A stretch of 64,000 nucleotides of DNA. Origin: Citrus sinensis. Taxonomy: Eukaryota > Streptophyta > Magnoliopsida > Sapindales > Rutaceae. The notes below the pieces were generated by a model, which ran no database searches, was not told the origin of the DNA, and saw nothing but the letters and a program-made list of their open reading frames with translations. The DNA lies in the NCBI RefSeq assembly GCF_022201045.2, contig NC_068557.1, positions 7,564,001 to 7,628,000 of the forward strand, written 5' to 3'. Below are positions 35,651-47,021 of this stretch, in pieces. The stretch's first letter is position 1, and every line of letters begins with the position of its first letter. The position numbers were made by a program, and so were the translations under genes.

Positions 35651-36349
35651 AAGCTTTCATTTTGTAAGAACAATAATTTTTTTCAATTAAAAAAAAATTA
35701 TATGCAAACAACTTTCATTCTATCGCTCATTTATCTAAACTTACAGCGTTCAACAAACCTAAGCATTGAACATTAAAATATCAAACAAAAGAATCACTTG
35801 GCATTAATATAAAGCTCTTGATGAAAGGGCACAAATAGTACAAAAATACAAAAACCAGCAATTTGTAAATGAATCTAAACCAACAAAAATTACATTAAAC
35901 ATTGTTTGATATGGAACTAACTAAGTATTAATGGAAAAAAACTGAACTAAAATTAGCAACATTTTGTTATATTAAATTTGTGCTGTTGGAAGCTTGAGGG
36001 CCTTGAAATCCATTTGAGAATCATGTGCTATCTTGTTGAAACAAAGGCTTGAAAATTTGTTTGTTGAAGTAAATCATGAGAATTGGCATGTCGAACTTGA
36101 GTCATCAATTGTGGCTGCAATAATAAGCATGGAAAGGAACTGTTACGCTAGCTAGAAAGAATAAAATCCAGTTTCGCATACAGAAACTAATTAAAAACCA
36201 CTTACAGAATAAAAATGATAAATCATTAATGAATGAGTATTACTAATCACTGGAAGCAATTGAATAGGTGGCTGTGACAATGAACAATTTAAACAAAAAA
36301 TTAATCCAGATGGAAGTAATTGCTCAATATTGTATCTATATAAAACAAA
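35651..36349. other. AT-rich spacer, no gene seen
   Basis: It lies between the LINE tail and the FAR1-type pseudogene. Only short chance frames. Confidence 0.4.
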
Positions 36350-38485
36350 TTAATTGATAATATAGACAATTACTTGGATTATTTGAGATTGACAATTTGT
36401 TAGCCTCTTTTTCTTATTTTTTGTCAAGGCTACCTCTAAACTACTATTGAATCTACGTCTTCCACGAGATGACTCCTTCTTCTTCAGACCTTTTGCTTTA
36501 ACAATATCTATATGCTGAGTCAAAGGAGATTCTTGAACTTTTTCTTGCACACTACCATCCATTTCCAAACGTAAAATATCCTCAACTAGTCTTGCTAAAT
36601 CCATGGCATGCACATATTTGCTAGTTCATATTCTTTTTTTTTTTTACTTTTGGAAGCCCTGCTGGATATCTTGGTAAATATAGAGCATAAAGACTTGTAT
36701 TGACATGTTTGTTGTAACTTAGGATCTGCTTGGATTTCACGCCCATACATGTCTTTGATACATTATGCTCTTACTTGTTTTGTCCATTTTTTAAAAATAT
36801 ACTCGGTAGGAATTTCTTTGACATCCATAACATCTCTAAGAACCTTGATGATATGGCTATATAAAACTCCCTCATCTCAAACCTCTTGCAGCTACGAGAT
36901 AATGTGCCATCATTCTCTATTTTCACACATCTCTTTTCAAATTCATCCATACCAACCGTATGCACTAAATATTCACAATCCTTAAAGTTTTTTTTCATAG
37001 ATAAATCGATAGACTCTTCAAATTGGTTTTGAAACTCTTGAAAAATTACCTTTGTGTAAATCTCCCTTGCATGAGCCAACATTTTAACAGACATTTTTAA
37101 TTTTTTTATATTGACTAACCTATAACATATTTCACACTCTGTTTCTAATTCTTTGTACCGTTTATCATTAACCATCCTTCAAAGTGCATAAAAAACTGAG
37201 GCATATTAAGATATGATTTCAAGTAGTCCTTTAGAGTTGCATTAAAACTCTCACTAAGCTGCGTGCTCTTCATTTCAGCAAACTGCGCCTGCCTCACATA
37301 TGCGTAAACTCGTTCATGCCTTAACTCAAATATACTTTTTAGCCAACTATTACCTTGTGCATCATATTCATCAAGCATGCTATCCCAAGCAATTAGAAAC
37401 TCATTTTCATCCTCAATACTATCCATAAACACCGACAAGACATTTTTCACTATACCAGCACTTTTAAACACACCATTTACATGCTTCAAGGCATTTTACA
37501 TCATATGCCATGTGCAAAGCCTATGATATGTATTTGGCATGACATTTAAGATATCCTTGGCCATTGCAGCATCCTAATCTATGAAAATTCTTTTTGGAGC
37601 CTTTCCAGACATAGCCTGCAAAAGTGTTTGAAATAGCCAAATAAAGGAATCAGCAATTTCATCATACAATAATGCTTCACCAAAGGTAACAATTTCTCAA
37701 TGATGATTTAGTCCAACAAACATTGCAAATGGCTGATTCTATTTATTAATTTTGTAAGTCGTATCAAAACTTACAACATCACCAAATTGACAATAATCAA
37801 TTATCATTTTAACATCAGCCCAAAATATATTTGTGATTTACTCTTCATTATCTAATTGTATAGAGGAAATAAATGAAGGATTTTTTAAATTTTGTTCAAA
37901 GAAATAATTTAGAATATATCATGCTTCTCCATATACCATTTGCTTTTGTCTTCTCGTTCTAAGTAATTCTTTTGATCGAGTCTTGTATATCCAAGAGACT
38001 CTCTTCCACTCGCTTGCTTTACTATTAGCTCAAAAGTAGACTTAAGTGAAATTCCGGATTCATCTGCCAAATCTACTTCCATTGCTTGTGAACTGGATAT
38101 TCTTCTCTGCGAAGGTAACATATGAGTGCACTCTTCCATTTGATTCCACAAAATGATTAACAAAAATTTTGTTCTTGTTCCTATCTGATTTAACACATAA
38201 TTGAGCACCACAATCAATTCTCGTCTCTGCTCGAGGTTTTACAGTCAAATGATCTTGTTTATCTTTCGATCGCAAACTTGCTTTAGCACAAACAAATTGC
38301 CTAGAGGTGATTTCACCTATACGTTTATTCTTACCAAATGTTTCTTTTCTAATATTGGACCCCACTTTTAACCCATACGCATTGTAGAAATCATATGCTA
38401 ATTCATCAGAATCAAACTCCATCCCATATTTAGGTTTCCAATACAGTTTGCTAAAATTTTCTAAAACAACATCAGTTGCGGCCAT
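36350..38485 (-). pseudogene. FAR1/FRS-type (MULE-derived) gene with frameshifts
   Basis: Read on the minus strand, domains appear in normal FRS order. A FAR1 DNA-binding domain starts at 38485 (MAATDVV..., 'YDFYNAYGLKVGSNIRKETF'). A linker follows in a second frame ('GRESLGYTRLDQKNYL', about 37950). A MULE transposase core is broken over 37500-37900. Then come 37489-37145 ('QFAEMKSTQLSESFNATLKD') and 37175-36771, which ends in a SWIM-like region. The C-terminal tail is 36613-36350 (KGLKKKESSRGRRRF). FRS proteins are transcription factors from Mutator transposases. Here at least three frameshifts and a lost SWIM Cys/His pattern make it a pseudogene. Long surviving frames suggest fairly recent decay. 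Confidence 0.8.
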
Positions 38486-41000
38486 TTAAAGAACCAATGA
38501 AAACTAAAACAATAAACTTGTAGCAACCATTAAAAAAAAATATTAACATTATATCAAGTTGCAGAGGATAAAAGTATAGTGAAATCAAGAAGCATTATAG
38601 AATCATAAGCTAACCTCGTTGGACTATTAATGCTGTTGAAGTTCACGTTCAGTGGAGTAAACTAGTTTTCTCAATTTTTTCTTACCACAATTGCTAATTA
38701 TTTAGGAGATGAAAAGTTTTTGATGGTGAGAGAATAAATTGATAGAAGCGGGAATTGTAAGTGAAGCGGGAAAACATCCATGTAAAACACATCATTTAAG
38801 AGGTTGTGAAAATAATTAATTACAAATAAATCTTGGCCATTGAATTTAATAATGTCACGTGTCAATGGATCCATTAAAACTTAGATAATGATCAGATCAC
38901 GAGAGGATCTCATTCTTTTTATCTGTACTAGTAAAATCTCAAATTTTAGACTTTTGGGAGTAGAGGTTCAAAAAAATTTTTTTAACAATTTTATTTGATA
39001 ATTTTATTTTATTTTTTTCATAACGTAATTTTAAAAAGCTTGCATACTAAAGTAATTTTATGAATTTGTAATAAAAGCTCTTATTGATAATTAAACAATT
39101 AATTTTTTTTTTAGGTAAAATCTCTATTTATAAAAGCTCCACTAACAAAAAAACTATACTTAAGTAAATTCTACTTAAAAAACTGTATCAAGCGGAGCCT
39201 TAATCCTAACTCTCAAATATAACTTGAATGGATTATTTCATTAGTTGTCAAACTGTTCAAACTCATTTTATAATCGATCAGTTTTGTATTTGATCTTCGA
39301 AAACTGTTTTGCCTATTTTTAAATGCATTATACACTTGTAATTCGAAAAAAAGAAAAAGAACGCATTGTGCCCTTAATATTTTAATACTTAGTTACTTAA
39401 ATGTTCATTTCTTAATTGAAAAAGAATGACAATAAAGTGACTGTGGAATATAATCATTGATTATAAATGGTACCATTGAACCCCAAAATTCTCAAGTATT
39501 TATTGCGGAACTTGAGTTACTGTTGTACATATCAAAACGTGAAGGACAATGAATATTAATCTCGGTAATAAAACGAGTGAATTGAATTTTATTACGAACT
39601 TGTAATTTTTTTTAATTATTATAGTTTTTTCTCTTTAATTTTACGTTCGAGTGTCAATTTTATTATTTTTAGAAATATAGTCTTAGTTAAACAATTAGAA
39701 AAAATTCTTGTACATCATATACACAAAGAATTATTTTCTTAAGATTTTCTTTTAATTAGTATTATATTCTTAAATAGTTAATGCTTTTCAAATTAATAGG
39801 CAAGTTTGTCAGTATATGATTTACACAACAATCAATTTGTCATGCCTAAATATATAAAAATAATGACATTATCAAAAATTAATATGCAAACCATGGTTTT
39901 AAATCCATTTTATATATGTGTGTGTGTTGGCATCTTTCACACAGATATACTGGCCTGGTTTCTTTAGGGAAAAAAACTAACATTTTGCCATCTTCTGCCA
40001 TCTTTTAACCAGTTTACTTTTGGAGCTTCATGGACTTGCATGTGCTTGTTATTTTGCTCATATTCATTTATTCATTGTGGTGGAAAACTTAATTGGTTTT
40101 GTTTAAATATTTTGGGTTGGATGATTCTTCTTTCCCCAATAATAAATCTGGTGATTGGAAGGTTGTTATGGCTCTTGGAAAGCATGTGGGTTTGCACTTT
40201 GTAGGTCATGGTATGGTGAATAACAAGGGCTAATTCATCTAATTTCATAATTAATCAATTTATTTAGACTAACATTTTATACAATTATAGAAGATGGTTT
40301 GACAGACTTTTTACCCCAATCTTATGCCTTGTCACTTATTTATTTGCAATTATTTAAGACTTTTATAGGCACTAAGAGAATTTCTTTTTAATATTTACAT
40401 CATTACATCTTATTTTAAAAGAATCAATTTTATGACTTATCATTATTTTATGTTACATCACACTATATATGTTTATTTGTAAGGAATGAATATATATATA
40501 TATATACTATCCTCTGTAGTTGGACCATTTTCTTTTATGAGACGAAAAAACTAAATAAACCCAATTAAAAAAAGTGATTCGCTAAGCACTTGGAGATGAA
40601 GGGTGAACCCTCGAGAGTTCTTTGTTTGGAACTATACTGGATACATATGATTAAATATATTATTTATTGACAAATCGATGTGTTGAAATTTTTATGCGGG
40701 TTTAAGAATTTTAGAGACCTACTTTCACAATATATGGTAGATAAGGTCATGGAGTCTATTCGGGATATCGGGTTCACAAATATATCATTAGTCATTACTA
40801 GTTGAGGGTAAATCTTGACTTATAAATAATCTTTTTCTTTTTAGTTAAATATTCGCTGGTGGGTGAGAGCAGGGAGTAGTACCTAGTAGCTAGAAAGATA
40901 TTGACCATCAAGAATATGAGACAAAATAGTACAAGAATGAGATTACACGGACAATGATAATTCACCTTCACTTTGATTAGTACTAACAAGTTTATTATTG
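38486..41000. other. Intergenic DNA, no gene recognised
   Basis: AT-rich with an (AT)n run at about 40492-40506. Nothing with a supportable function. A cis-regulatory region for the neighbours cannot be excluded. Confidence 0.4.
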
Positions 41001-41460
41001 TATAGCTTGGACTGCTCCACCATATGGAGATGTAAAAATTAATGTTGGTACAGCCACTAATGTGTCTAAGCAATGCTCAGGATTAGGAGTTGTGATTTGG
41101 GACTCTACAGGGAGTTGAGTTCTATAAGAGCAGCTATCAAAGTCTCTAGCTTTCAAGGAGATACATACTGTGCTGAAGCAGAGGCAGTGGAGCTGGGCAT
41201 TCAGATTGGGGAGGAAGCAGGGCTGCAATCAATTATTTTGGAAATTGATTCTCAGGTTGCGGCGGAGCTGATAAACAACAGAAACGACAGCATGACTGAA
41301 TTTTTGCGGATCATTTCTGAAATTCAAACTCACTAGAAGGATTTCAAGTTTTTTAAAGTAAAGTTTTTTTTTTTTTTCAACGAGTTAGATATGCTAATGA
41401 TACAATTGCGCTCTTATTTGTTTCCAGCGGATTTTAGCAATTAAACAATTGCTCCATCAG
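41000..41460 (+). pseudogene. LINE RNase H remnant
   Basis: 'AWTAPPYGDVKINVGTAT' and 'GLGVVIWDSTG' run to a stop. After a frameshift the domain goes on as AAIKVSSFQGDTYCAEAEAV, then 'LQSIILEIDSQVAAELINNR'. A short 'RYANDTIAL' tail in a third frame ends near 41425. This is the RNase H of a plant L1 ORF2, similar in type to the remnant at 35150 but not a close copy. Confidence 0.6.
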
Positions 41461-41685
41461 TTAATAAGTTTGTACTTGTTACAAGAATTAACCTTTTAAT
41501 AGTTGCATTTGTGTTCAAAATTGTTTGTCCGGCGTTCACCCGCCAAATACCGGAAGAACAAGTTAATAAAATCTGTACCGTTGAGTTTCTGTGGCTTCCC
41601 TAGATTTCGGCAATCGAAATCCAATGGTCAACAAAATTTGGGGTAGGTTGCCCGAGAGGCAACGTAGTCTTGGTAAAGGAAAATG

Positions 41686-42492
41686 CTAGGTGTCTAGAAG
41701 GGTGAGAGAAATAGCAGCGCACGTTAGAAGTACTCTAAAATATCACCCCTTCGTAACTACACGATTAAATTATAATGAATTTTTTTATTATTTATCAATT
41801 TACGTGTATGGCTAAACTTCATTTATGCTCCAACGTAACCATACTCCATCTTTGCAACTCTCTCTCACTATCTCTCCAGTGCCGATGACGACATGACCGC
41901 CGACGATGACATGGTCATCGCCAAAGAACCGGGCCGTGTATTTTGCAATTTCTCGGTTTGTGACAATAATGGAAAGCTCGTGAGAATTTTGAAATTGTAG
42001 TCAAGAAAAGGAAGCAGCACGTTATTTGCAAAACATTTTTAGCTGATGAAATTCAATTCTTCAGGCTGTCACAACTAGATGCATTTGCACTGTCATTACA
42101 ATTTATGGAAATTAAAGTAATTAATGGTTACTAAATCAATTGGCTATTGAAAGTGTGGTTTGAAAATTGACTAACTCTAAAATTCTTCAACAAATCATAG
42201 AAATATTCTAAATATAGGCTTTTTTCCTTTTTCTGATTAATAGCTTCCCAATAAAACTAATCTGCCCTCGTGAGAACCAGAGCATTAATTTCTTGTAAGA
42301 GTTGCAGAAGGTCAAAGAATTTCAAATCGTGAAATGGAGTGCTTGAACGAGAAAGAGAGAGAGATCGTGAAATAGTGAGAGATAGTAAGAGGGAGGGCTG
42401 TTCGATAGAGATAGTGAGAGAGAATTACAAAAATGGAGTAAGGAGCGGATAAGAATCGCGCTGGCGTTTCTCTCGCTCTTCTAGACGCCTAG
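41686..42492. mobile_element. TIR transposon (MULE-like?) just upstream of the phospholipase gene
   Basis: The left end CTAGGTGTCTAGAAGGGTGA (41686 on) is mirrored by the right end, whose reverse complement reads CTAGGCGTCTAGAAGAGCGA (ending about 42491). The match runs on for some 36 bp with about six differences and continues as mixed GAGAG/CTCTC inverted blocks. The 0.8 kb interior has a less AT-rich stretch at 41870-41960 (GATGACGACATGACCGCC region) that might be a captured fragment. I found no clear target duplication, so the superfamily is open. The right end is 178 bp from the next gene's ATG. Confidence 0.55.
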
Positions 42493-42669
42493 AAGCTTGT
42501 TAAAAACGATGTTAAAAACGTTTTGAAATTTTTTCGTTTTTCACTCTTTTGGTGGGCTCCATCGGTATTGTCAATTATTTATAATTTTATATTTGCCCTC
42601 TCCCCTTTAATAAATCAAAACAAACAAAAAAAAACTCACTCTTTATTCTCCTCCACTGATACCATATCA

Positions 42670-43920
42670 ATGGCGACAGACGACGCGGAAGAGCAAGCGC
42701 CGTGGCCGGAGCTACTGGGGAGCAACAACTGGAACGGGCTGCTGGACCCGCTAGACCTTTCCCTCCGGAAGCTCGTCCTCCGCTGCGGCGACTTCATTCA
42801 GGCAACCTACGACGCCTTCAACAACGATCAGAACTCCAAGTACTGCGGCACCAGCCGTTATGGCAAGCGCGGCTTCTTCGACAAAGTCATGCTCCAAAAC
42901 GCACCGGATTACCAAGTCTTCTCTTTCCTCTACGGCACCGCCCGCGTCAGCGTCCCCGAAGCCTTCTTGGTCCACTCCCTCTCGCGTGAGTCCTGGGACC
43001 GCGAGTCGAACTGGATCGGCTACATCGCCGTCACCTCCGACGAACGCTCGAAAGCCATCGGCCGCCGTGAAATCTACGTTGCATGGCGTGGGACCACCAG
43101 GAACTACGAGTGGATTAACGTTTTAGGCGCCCAGCAGGCTTCCGTTGGATCGATTTTGAATAAAAGTAAGTTCAGAGTCGAAGAAAAGAACGACACCGAC
43201 AGCAGCAGCGACAGCGACGATGACGAGACGGTGCCGAAAGTTATGCAAGGATGGCTTACAATTTACACTTCCGAAGATCCCAAGTCGTCATTCACGAAGC
43301 TGAGTGCCAGGGCTCAGTTAGTGTCCAAGATTCAAGAGTTGAGGGAACGTTATCAAGGCGAGGAGCTGAGTGTAATTTTAACGGGGCATAGTTTGGGTGC
43401 GAGCTTGTCAATTTTAAGCGCTTTTGATTTGGCTGAAAATGGGGTCACTGACATCCCTGTGGCGGCGTTTGTGTTCGGTTGCCCACAAGTTGGGAACAAA
43501 GCATTTAACGAAAGACTGAAGAGCTACACGAACGTGAAAGTTTTGCACGTGAGGAACACCATTGATCTCATAACGCACTACCCGGGGAGGTTGCTGGGGT
43601 ACGTTAATACGGGGACTGAGCTTGTGATCGATACGAGGAAGTCTCCCAGTTTGAAGGAGTCGGTGAATCCGAGTGATTGGCATAATTTGCAGGCGATGCT
43701 GCATGTGGTGGCCGGGTGGAATGGGGATGATGGAGAGTTTGAGCTCAAAGTGAAGAGGAGTTTGGCTCTGGTGAATAAGTCTTGTGAGTTCTTGAAGGAT
43801 GAATTATTGGTGCCTGGCTCTTGGTGCGTTGAAAAGAACAAAGGGATGGTGAGAGATGAAGATGGTGAGTGGGTTTTGGCTCCACCAACTGACGAGGACC
43901 TTCCTGTTCCCGAATTTTGA
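42670..43920 (+). CDS. Class II phospholipase A1 (PLA1-II type lipase), intronless
   Basis: 416 residues. The frame is open further up to 42523, but homologues start at MATDDAEEQAPWPELLGSNNW, so I use 42670. It is an alpha/beta hydrolase of the plant DAD1-like class II group, with no transit peptide, expected in the cytosol. These enzymes release the sn-1 fatty acid from glycerophospholipids or galactolipids. Motifs seen: GHSLG with nucleophile Ser241, Asp299 in NTIDL and His338 in DWHNL, the catalytic triad. YVAWRGT (136-142) is the conserved strand before the lid. An acidic Ser/Asp insert (about residues 184-197) lies between lid and core. GC content is clearly higher in the first 500 bp than in surrounding DNA, as is common for this family. 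Ends DLPVPEF. Confidence 0.93.
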   Translation: MATDDAEEQAPWPELLGSNNWNGLLDPLDLSLRKLVLRCGDFIQATYDAFNNDQNSKYCGTSRYGKRGFFDKVMLQNAPDYQVFSFLYGTARVSVPEAFLVHSLSRESWDRESNWIGYIAVTSDERSKAIGRREIYVAWRGTTRNYEWINVLGAQQASVGSILNKSKFRVEEKNDTDSSSDSDDDETVPKVMQGWLTIYTSEDPKSSFTKLSARAQLVSKIQELRERYQGEELSVILTGHSLGASLSILSAFDLAENGVTDIPVAAFVFGCPQVGNKAFNERLKSYTNVKVLHVRNTIDLITHYPGRLLGYVNTGTELVIDTRKSPSLKESVNPSDWHNLQAMLHVVAGWNGDDGEFELKVKRSLALVNKSCEFLKDELLVPGSWCVEKNKGMVRDEDGEWVLAPPTDEDLPVPEF

Positions 43921-44167
43921 CAATGTGAACGGGGTGTCACGATTATCCAGAGCCCACTGCTTGTTTGTCCACTCTTTCAAGTTTGAATACTAGCTACTTG
44001 TGTTTGATTTGCTTTTAGCGTAATTTTTTGCTTATTATTTTATGTATTTAATTTCTGTTTGTGGTCCACTTTGTGGGAATCCAACGGAGGTTCTTTTCAT
44101 ATGTGACTGTTACCATATCTTTGCTTGCATTAATAATTCAAATGGCTTGGCTACTAGTTGCTGCATT
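43921..44167. other. 3' flank of the phospholipase gene
   Basis: Probable 3' UTR and short spacer up to the MITE at 44168. No gene. Confidence 0.5.
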
Positions 44168-45149
44168 AGGGTGTGTTTGAAATTGAGATTGGATAGTTAT
44201 AACTTAAAAATTATAATATTAAAATACTTAGTAAATATTAATTGTTGTAACTTAAAAATTATGTTGATATAATTTTTCACTTATATGATGGAAAATCTAT
44301 TAAATCTTTAATGATTTTGTCAAAATTATTATTTAAAATTTATATTCGGGTAAAAATTTATTTAGTCCTTGTATTTTAAGATTAATGTCCGTTTAGTTCT
44401 TATATTTTTAAAAATGCCTCAAAACATTCATACCGTTAAAATATTGATACATCTACTGTTACTTTTTATTTCTTTTGGCTTACTTTTACAATATTGTTCT
44501 TTTATAATAATTTTTTTGTTTGGACATTAATAAAAAATAATAATTAAATTACCAATTTAACCCTAAAAATAAAAAAAATTATATTAATTTTTTTGCAAGC
44601 ACCATTTGCACACTTGGTAGTTTGCATACAATTTTTTACAATTAAAAATTAATATAATTTTTTTTATTTTTAGGGTTAAATTGGTAATTTAATTATTTTT
44701 ATTTTTATTAATGTCCAAACAAAAAAATTATTATAAAGGGATAATATTGTAAAAGTAAGCCAAAAGAAATAAAAAATAACAATTTAATTTTTGACAATTA
44801 AAAATTAATATAATTTTTTTATCTTTTAGGGTTAAATGGATAATTTAATTATTTTCTTTTTATTAATGTCCAAACAAAAAAATTATTATAAAGGGTAATA
44901 TTGTAAAAGTAAGCCAAAAGAAATAAAAAGTAACGGTAGGTGTATCAATACTTTAACAGCAGAGATGTTTCGATGCATTTTTTAAAATATAGGGACTAAA
45001 TAGATACTAATCTTAAAATACATGGGCTAAATGAGTTTTTACCCTTTATATTCACTACATATTATTAACTTTTATTTCATAGTTATAATTTTTTTTCCAC
45101 AATAACTGCAGCTTAAAAGATATAACACCTCAATTCCAAATAGGATCTT
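44168..45149. mobile_element. Old MITE interrupted by a second MITE
   Basis: The outer parts (44168-44347 and 45054-45149) match the intact element at 58724-58999: AGGGTGTGTTTGAAATTGAG at the left, CCTCAATTCCAAATAGGATC at the right, and shared internal text such as 'TTTTTCACTTATATGATGGA' and 'ACTACATATTATTAACTTTT'. Its ends have decayed more than those of the 58.7 kb copy. Confidence 0.75.
44348..45044. mobile_element. Mutator-type fold-back MITE with 9-bp target duplication
   Basis: Long inverted arms start GGGTAAAAATTTATTTAGTC and end GACTAAATAG...GAGTTTTTACCC. Perfect 9-bp duplications TTTATATTC at 44339-44347 and 45045-45053 flank it. Nine-base duplications and long TIRs are typical of Mutator elements. 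The right arm contains a partial internal repeat: the segment 'TTAGGGTTAAATTGGTAATT' to 'GTAAAAGTAAGCCAAAAGAA' occurs at about 44670-44770 and again at about 44828-44925. No coding capacity. Confidence 0.85.
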
Positions 45150-47002
45150 AACTTTTTTAATAGTTTGTGATTGATGAAATAATACGTATTTGAATATCTA
45201 AGTGGGTATAATTGGTTTTGAAAAATCTATACATGTGGACGCTGTAGAAATTGTTTCAATTGTTGATGATATGAAAATGAGGCCGTATCACTCCTAAACA
45301 AATAATTCACGGGGATCCTAATATTTGGGTTATAATTTGAGTTCCTATGCTCCTAACATTTGAGTTATAATTCAAGTTTTATGTTAGGTGTTACTTAAAC
45401 AAATTATATACTTATTACTTTATTTTATAAATGTCATATTAATTAGAATTCAAATTGGTACTCAAATATTAAAATTCTTGTCTACTCATTATTAAATGAT
45501 ATGAATGTGAAAAACAAAATATATAAGTGATGTGAATGTGAACAACAAAATATATAAATTAATTTATATAGTCAGGTTACATTACTAGAGTGTGTTTAGT
45601 ATGTCGGATTGAAATGAACTAGATTAGATTATTTATATAAAATTAAAAATAAATTAAATAAAAAATAATTAAATGTATATGGCTCACTTGCAAGATCCTA
45701 CATTCATAAAATATACTCTTATAACGTTGCAGATTCGAAACAAGATATTTGAGCCAAGAAATTCATAGATTATATACTCTAATAACATAGTTGATTTGAA
45801 TTTGAAGGCGAGGAGACAATGACCACTTACTCAATCAAGAATTGGTTTACAAGAAATATATATGTAATAAAATGATTAATGTGTTACACAATTTCTTTGT
45901 GAAAACCATTAGATTAACTAAACAAAATAATTAAAATCAATATGAGGGTGGCAAATTTAACACACCCACATTATCTTTCTCTCGCCCTCTTGATTAAAAT
46001 ACTCCCAAGGGCACTAATCATTCAAGATTATTTCAATTGTCTTTTACTTGAGAGTCCCATTAATAATATGTTTGAACTTCTCCTTTAGTTTTCTCCACCA
46101 TCTTAATGTTATACACTTAACAAATGAAAAGCTTTTACTAGTAAATGGCCATAGAGAAATTATCAGCAACTTAAGTCTATTGTCTCTTATAAGCAAAAGT
46201 TCACTCCAAAAACATGTTAAATATTGAATGCATGTGGTATATGAATGCAAACAAATGCTCATCATTTTATTGTGAGTTGATCGTGCAAGACCATAAAAAT
46301 AGACAAAATATATTTTTAAAAAAAAAACATAAATTATTCAAAAAGGAGAAAGATGAATATAAGGTAACAAGTATATAAATGCGAATATTTACATTTTTAA
46401 CTTTAGTTTTTGAAATAAGTAATACTATATTTTTTTGAGTAGTATTAATATTTTTATTCGAATATGAAGATAGCATAGATTTCATAATGTATAAAATTAT
46501 TCATTAGTTCAATTTATGAATAAGTATTTTGTTACCTTACATAATAATGTAATAAATATAAAAAAATAATAATAATTGTTTGATAAAAATCTAATGGCGG
46601 TGAAAATAGAAGGTAAAGTAATAAAATTTTATAAGGAATTGAGAATGTCTTACATGTGAATAATATTTTGAAAATTAAAGCAAATAAATAAATAAACGGG
46701 TAATGTGTTCTCAGCCCAATTTGCTTGATGGGTCGGTGAGGGTCCAATTACTCGTAATTTGACCGACCCTGTAAGTTTAATTTTGCTTTCATCGTAAAAG
46801 AGGCAACATGTGCCCTGTGAACCGGCGAAGGGGGTCTAAATCACTGCGCTTCGCTTCGGATCAGACCCAGAAATCATTGGATCCTTGTATCCAAATCGAA
46901 CGGCCAGAATCAAATCATCATTAGTTTTTGAACACGATGAACGCGTAGCTGCTCAAGATTATAATTTCTGTGATTTGTTATTTTAAATTGGTGCTTTTGC
47001 AG
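45150..47002. other. Intergenic DNA and MIP3 promoter/leader
   Basis: AT-rich to about 46740 with no gene. GC rises at about 46800-46930, which likely contains the MIP3 first untranslated exon. An acceptor TTTTGCAG at 46995-47002 starts the exon that holds the MIP3 ATG, so the 5' UTR is split by an intron. Confidence 0.5.
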
Positions 47003-47021
47003 AAGGCCAGTGTCTGTAAGC

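Noticed and set aside
40560..40640. A possible second SINE head (reverse of GAACCCTCGAG)
   Set aside because: The B-box match is poor and no tail or target duplication was found.
42702..43126. Several long frames in other phases and on the minus strand across the phospholipase gene
   Set aside because: They are shadows created by the high GC of the first part of the real gene, and the phase with the catalytic triad is clear.
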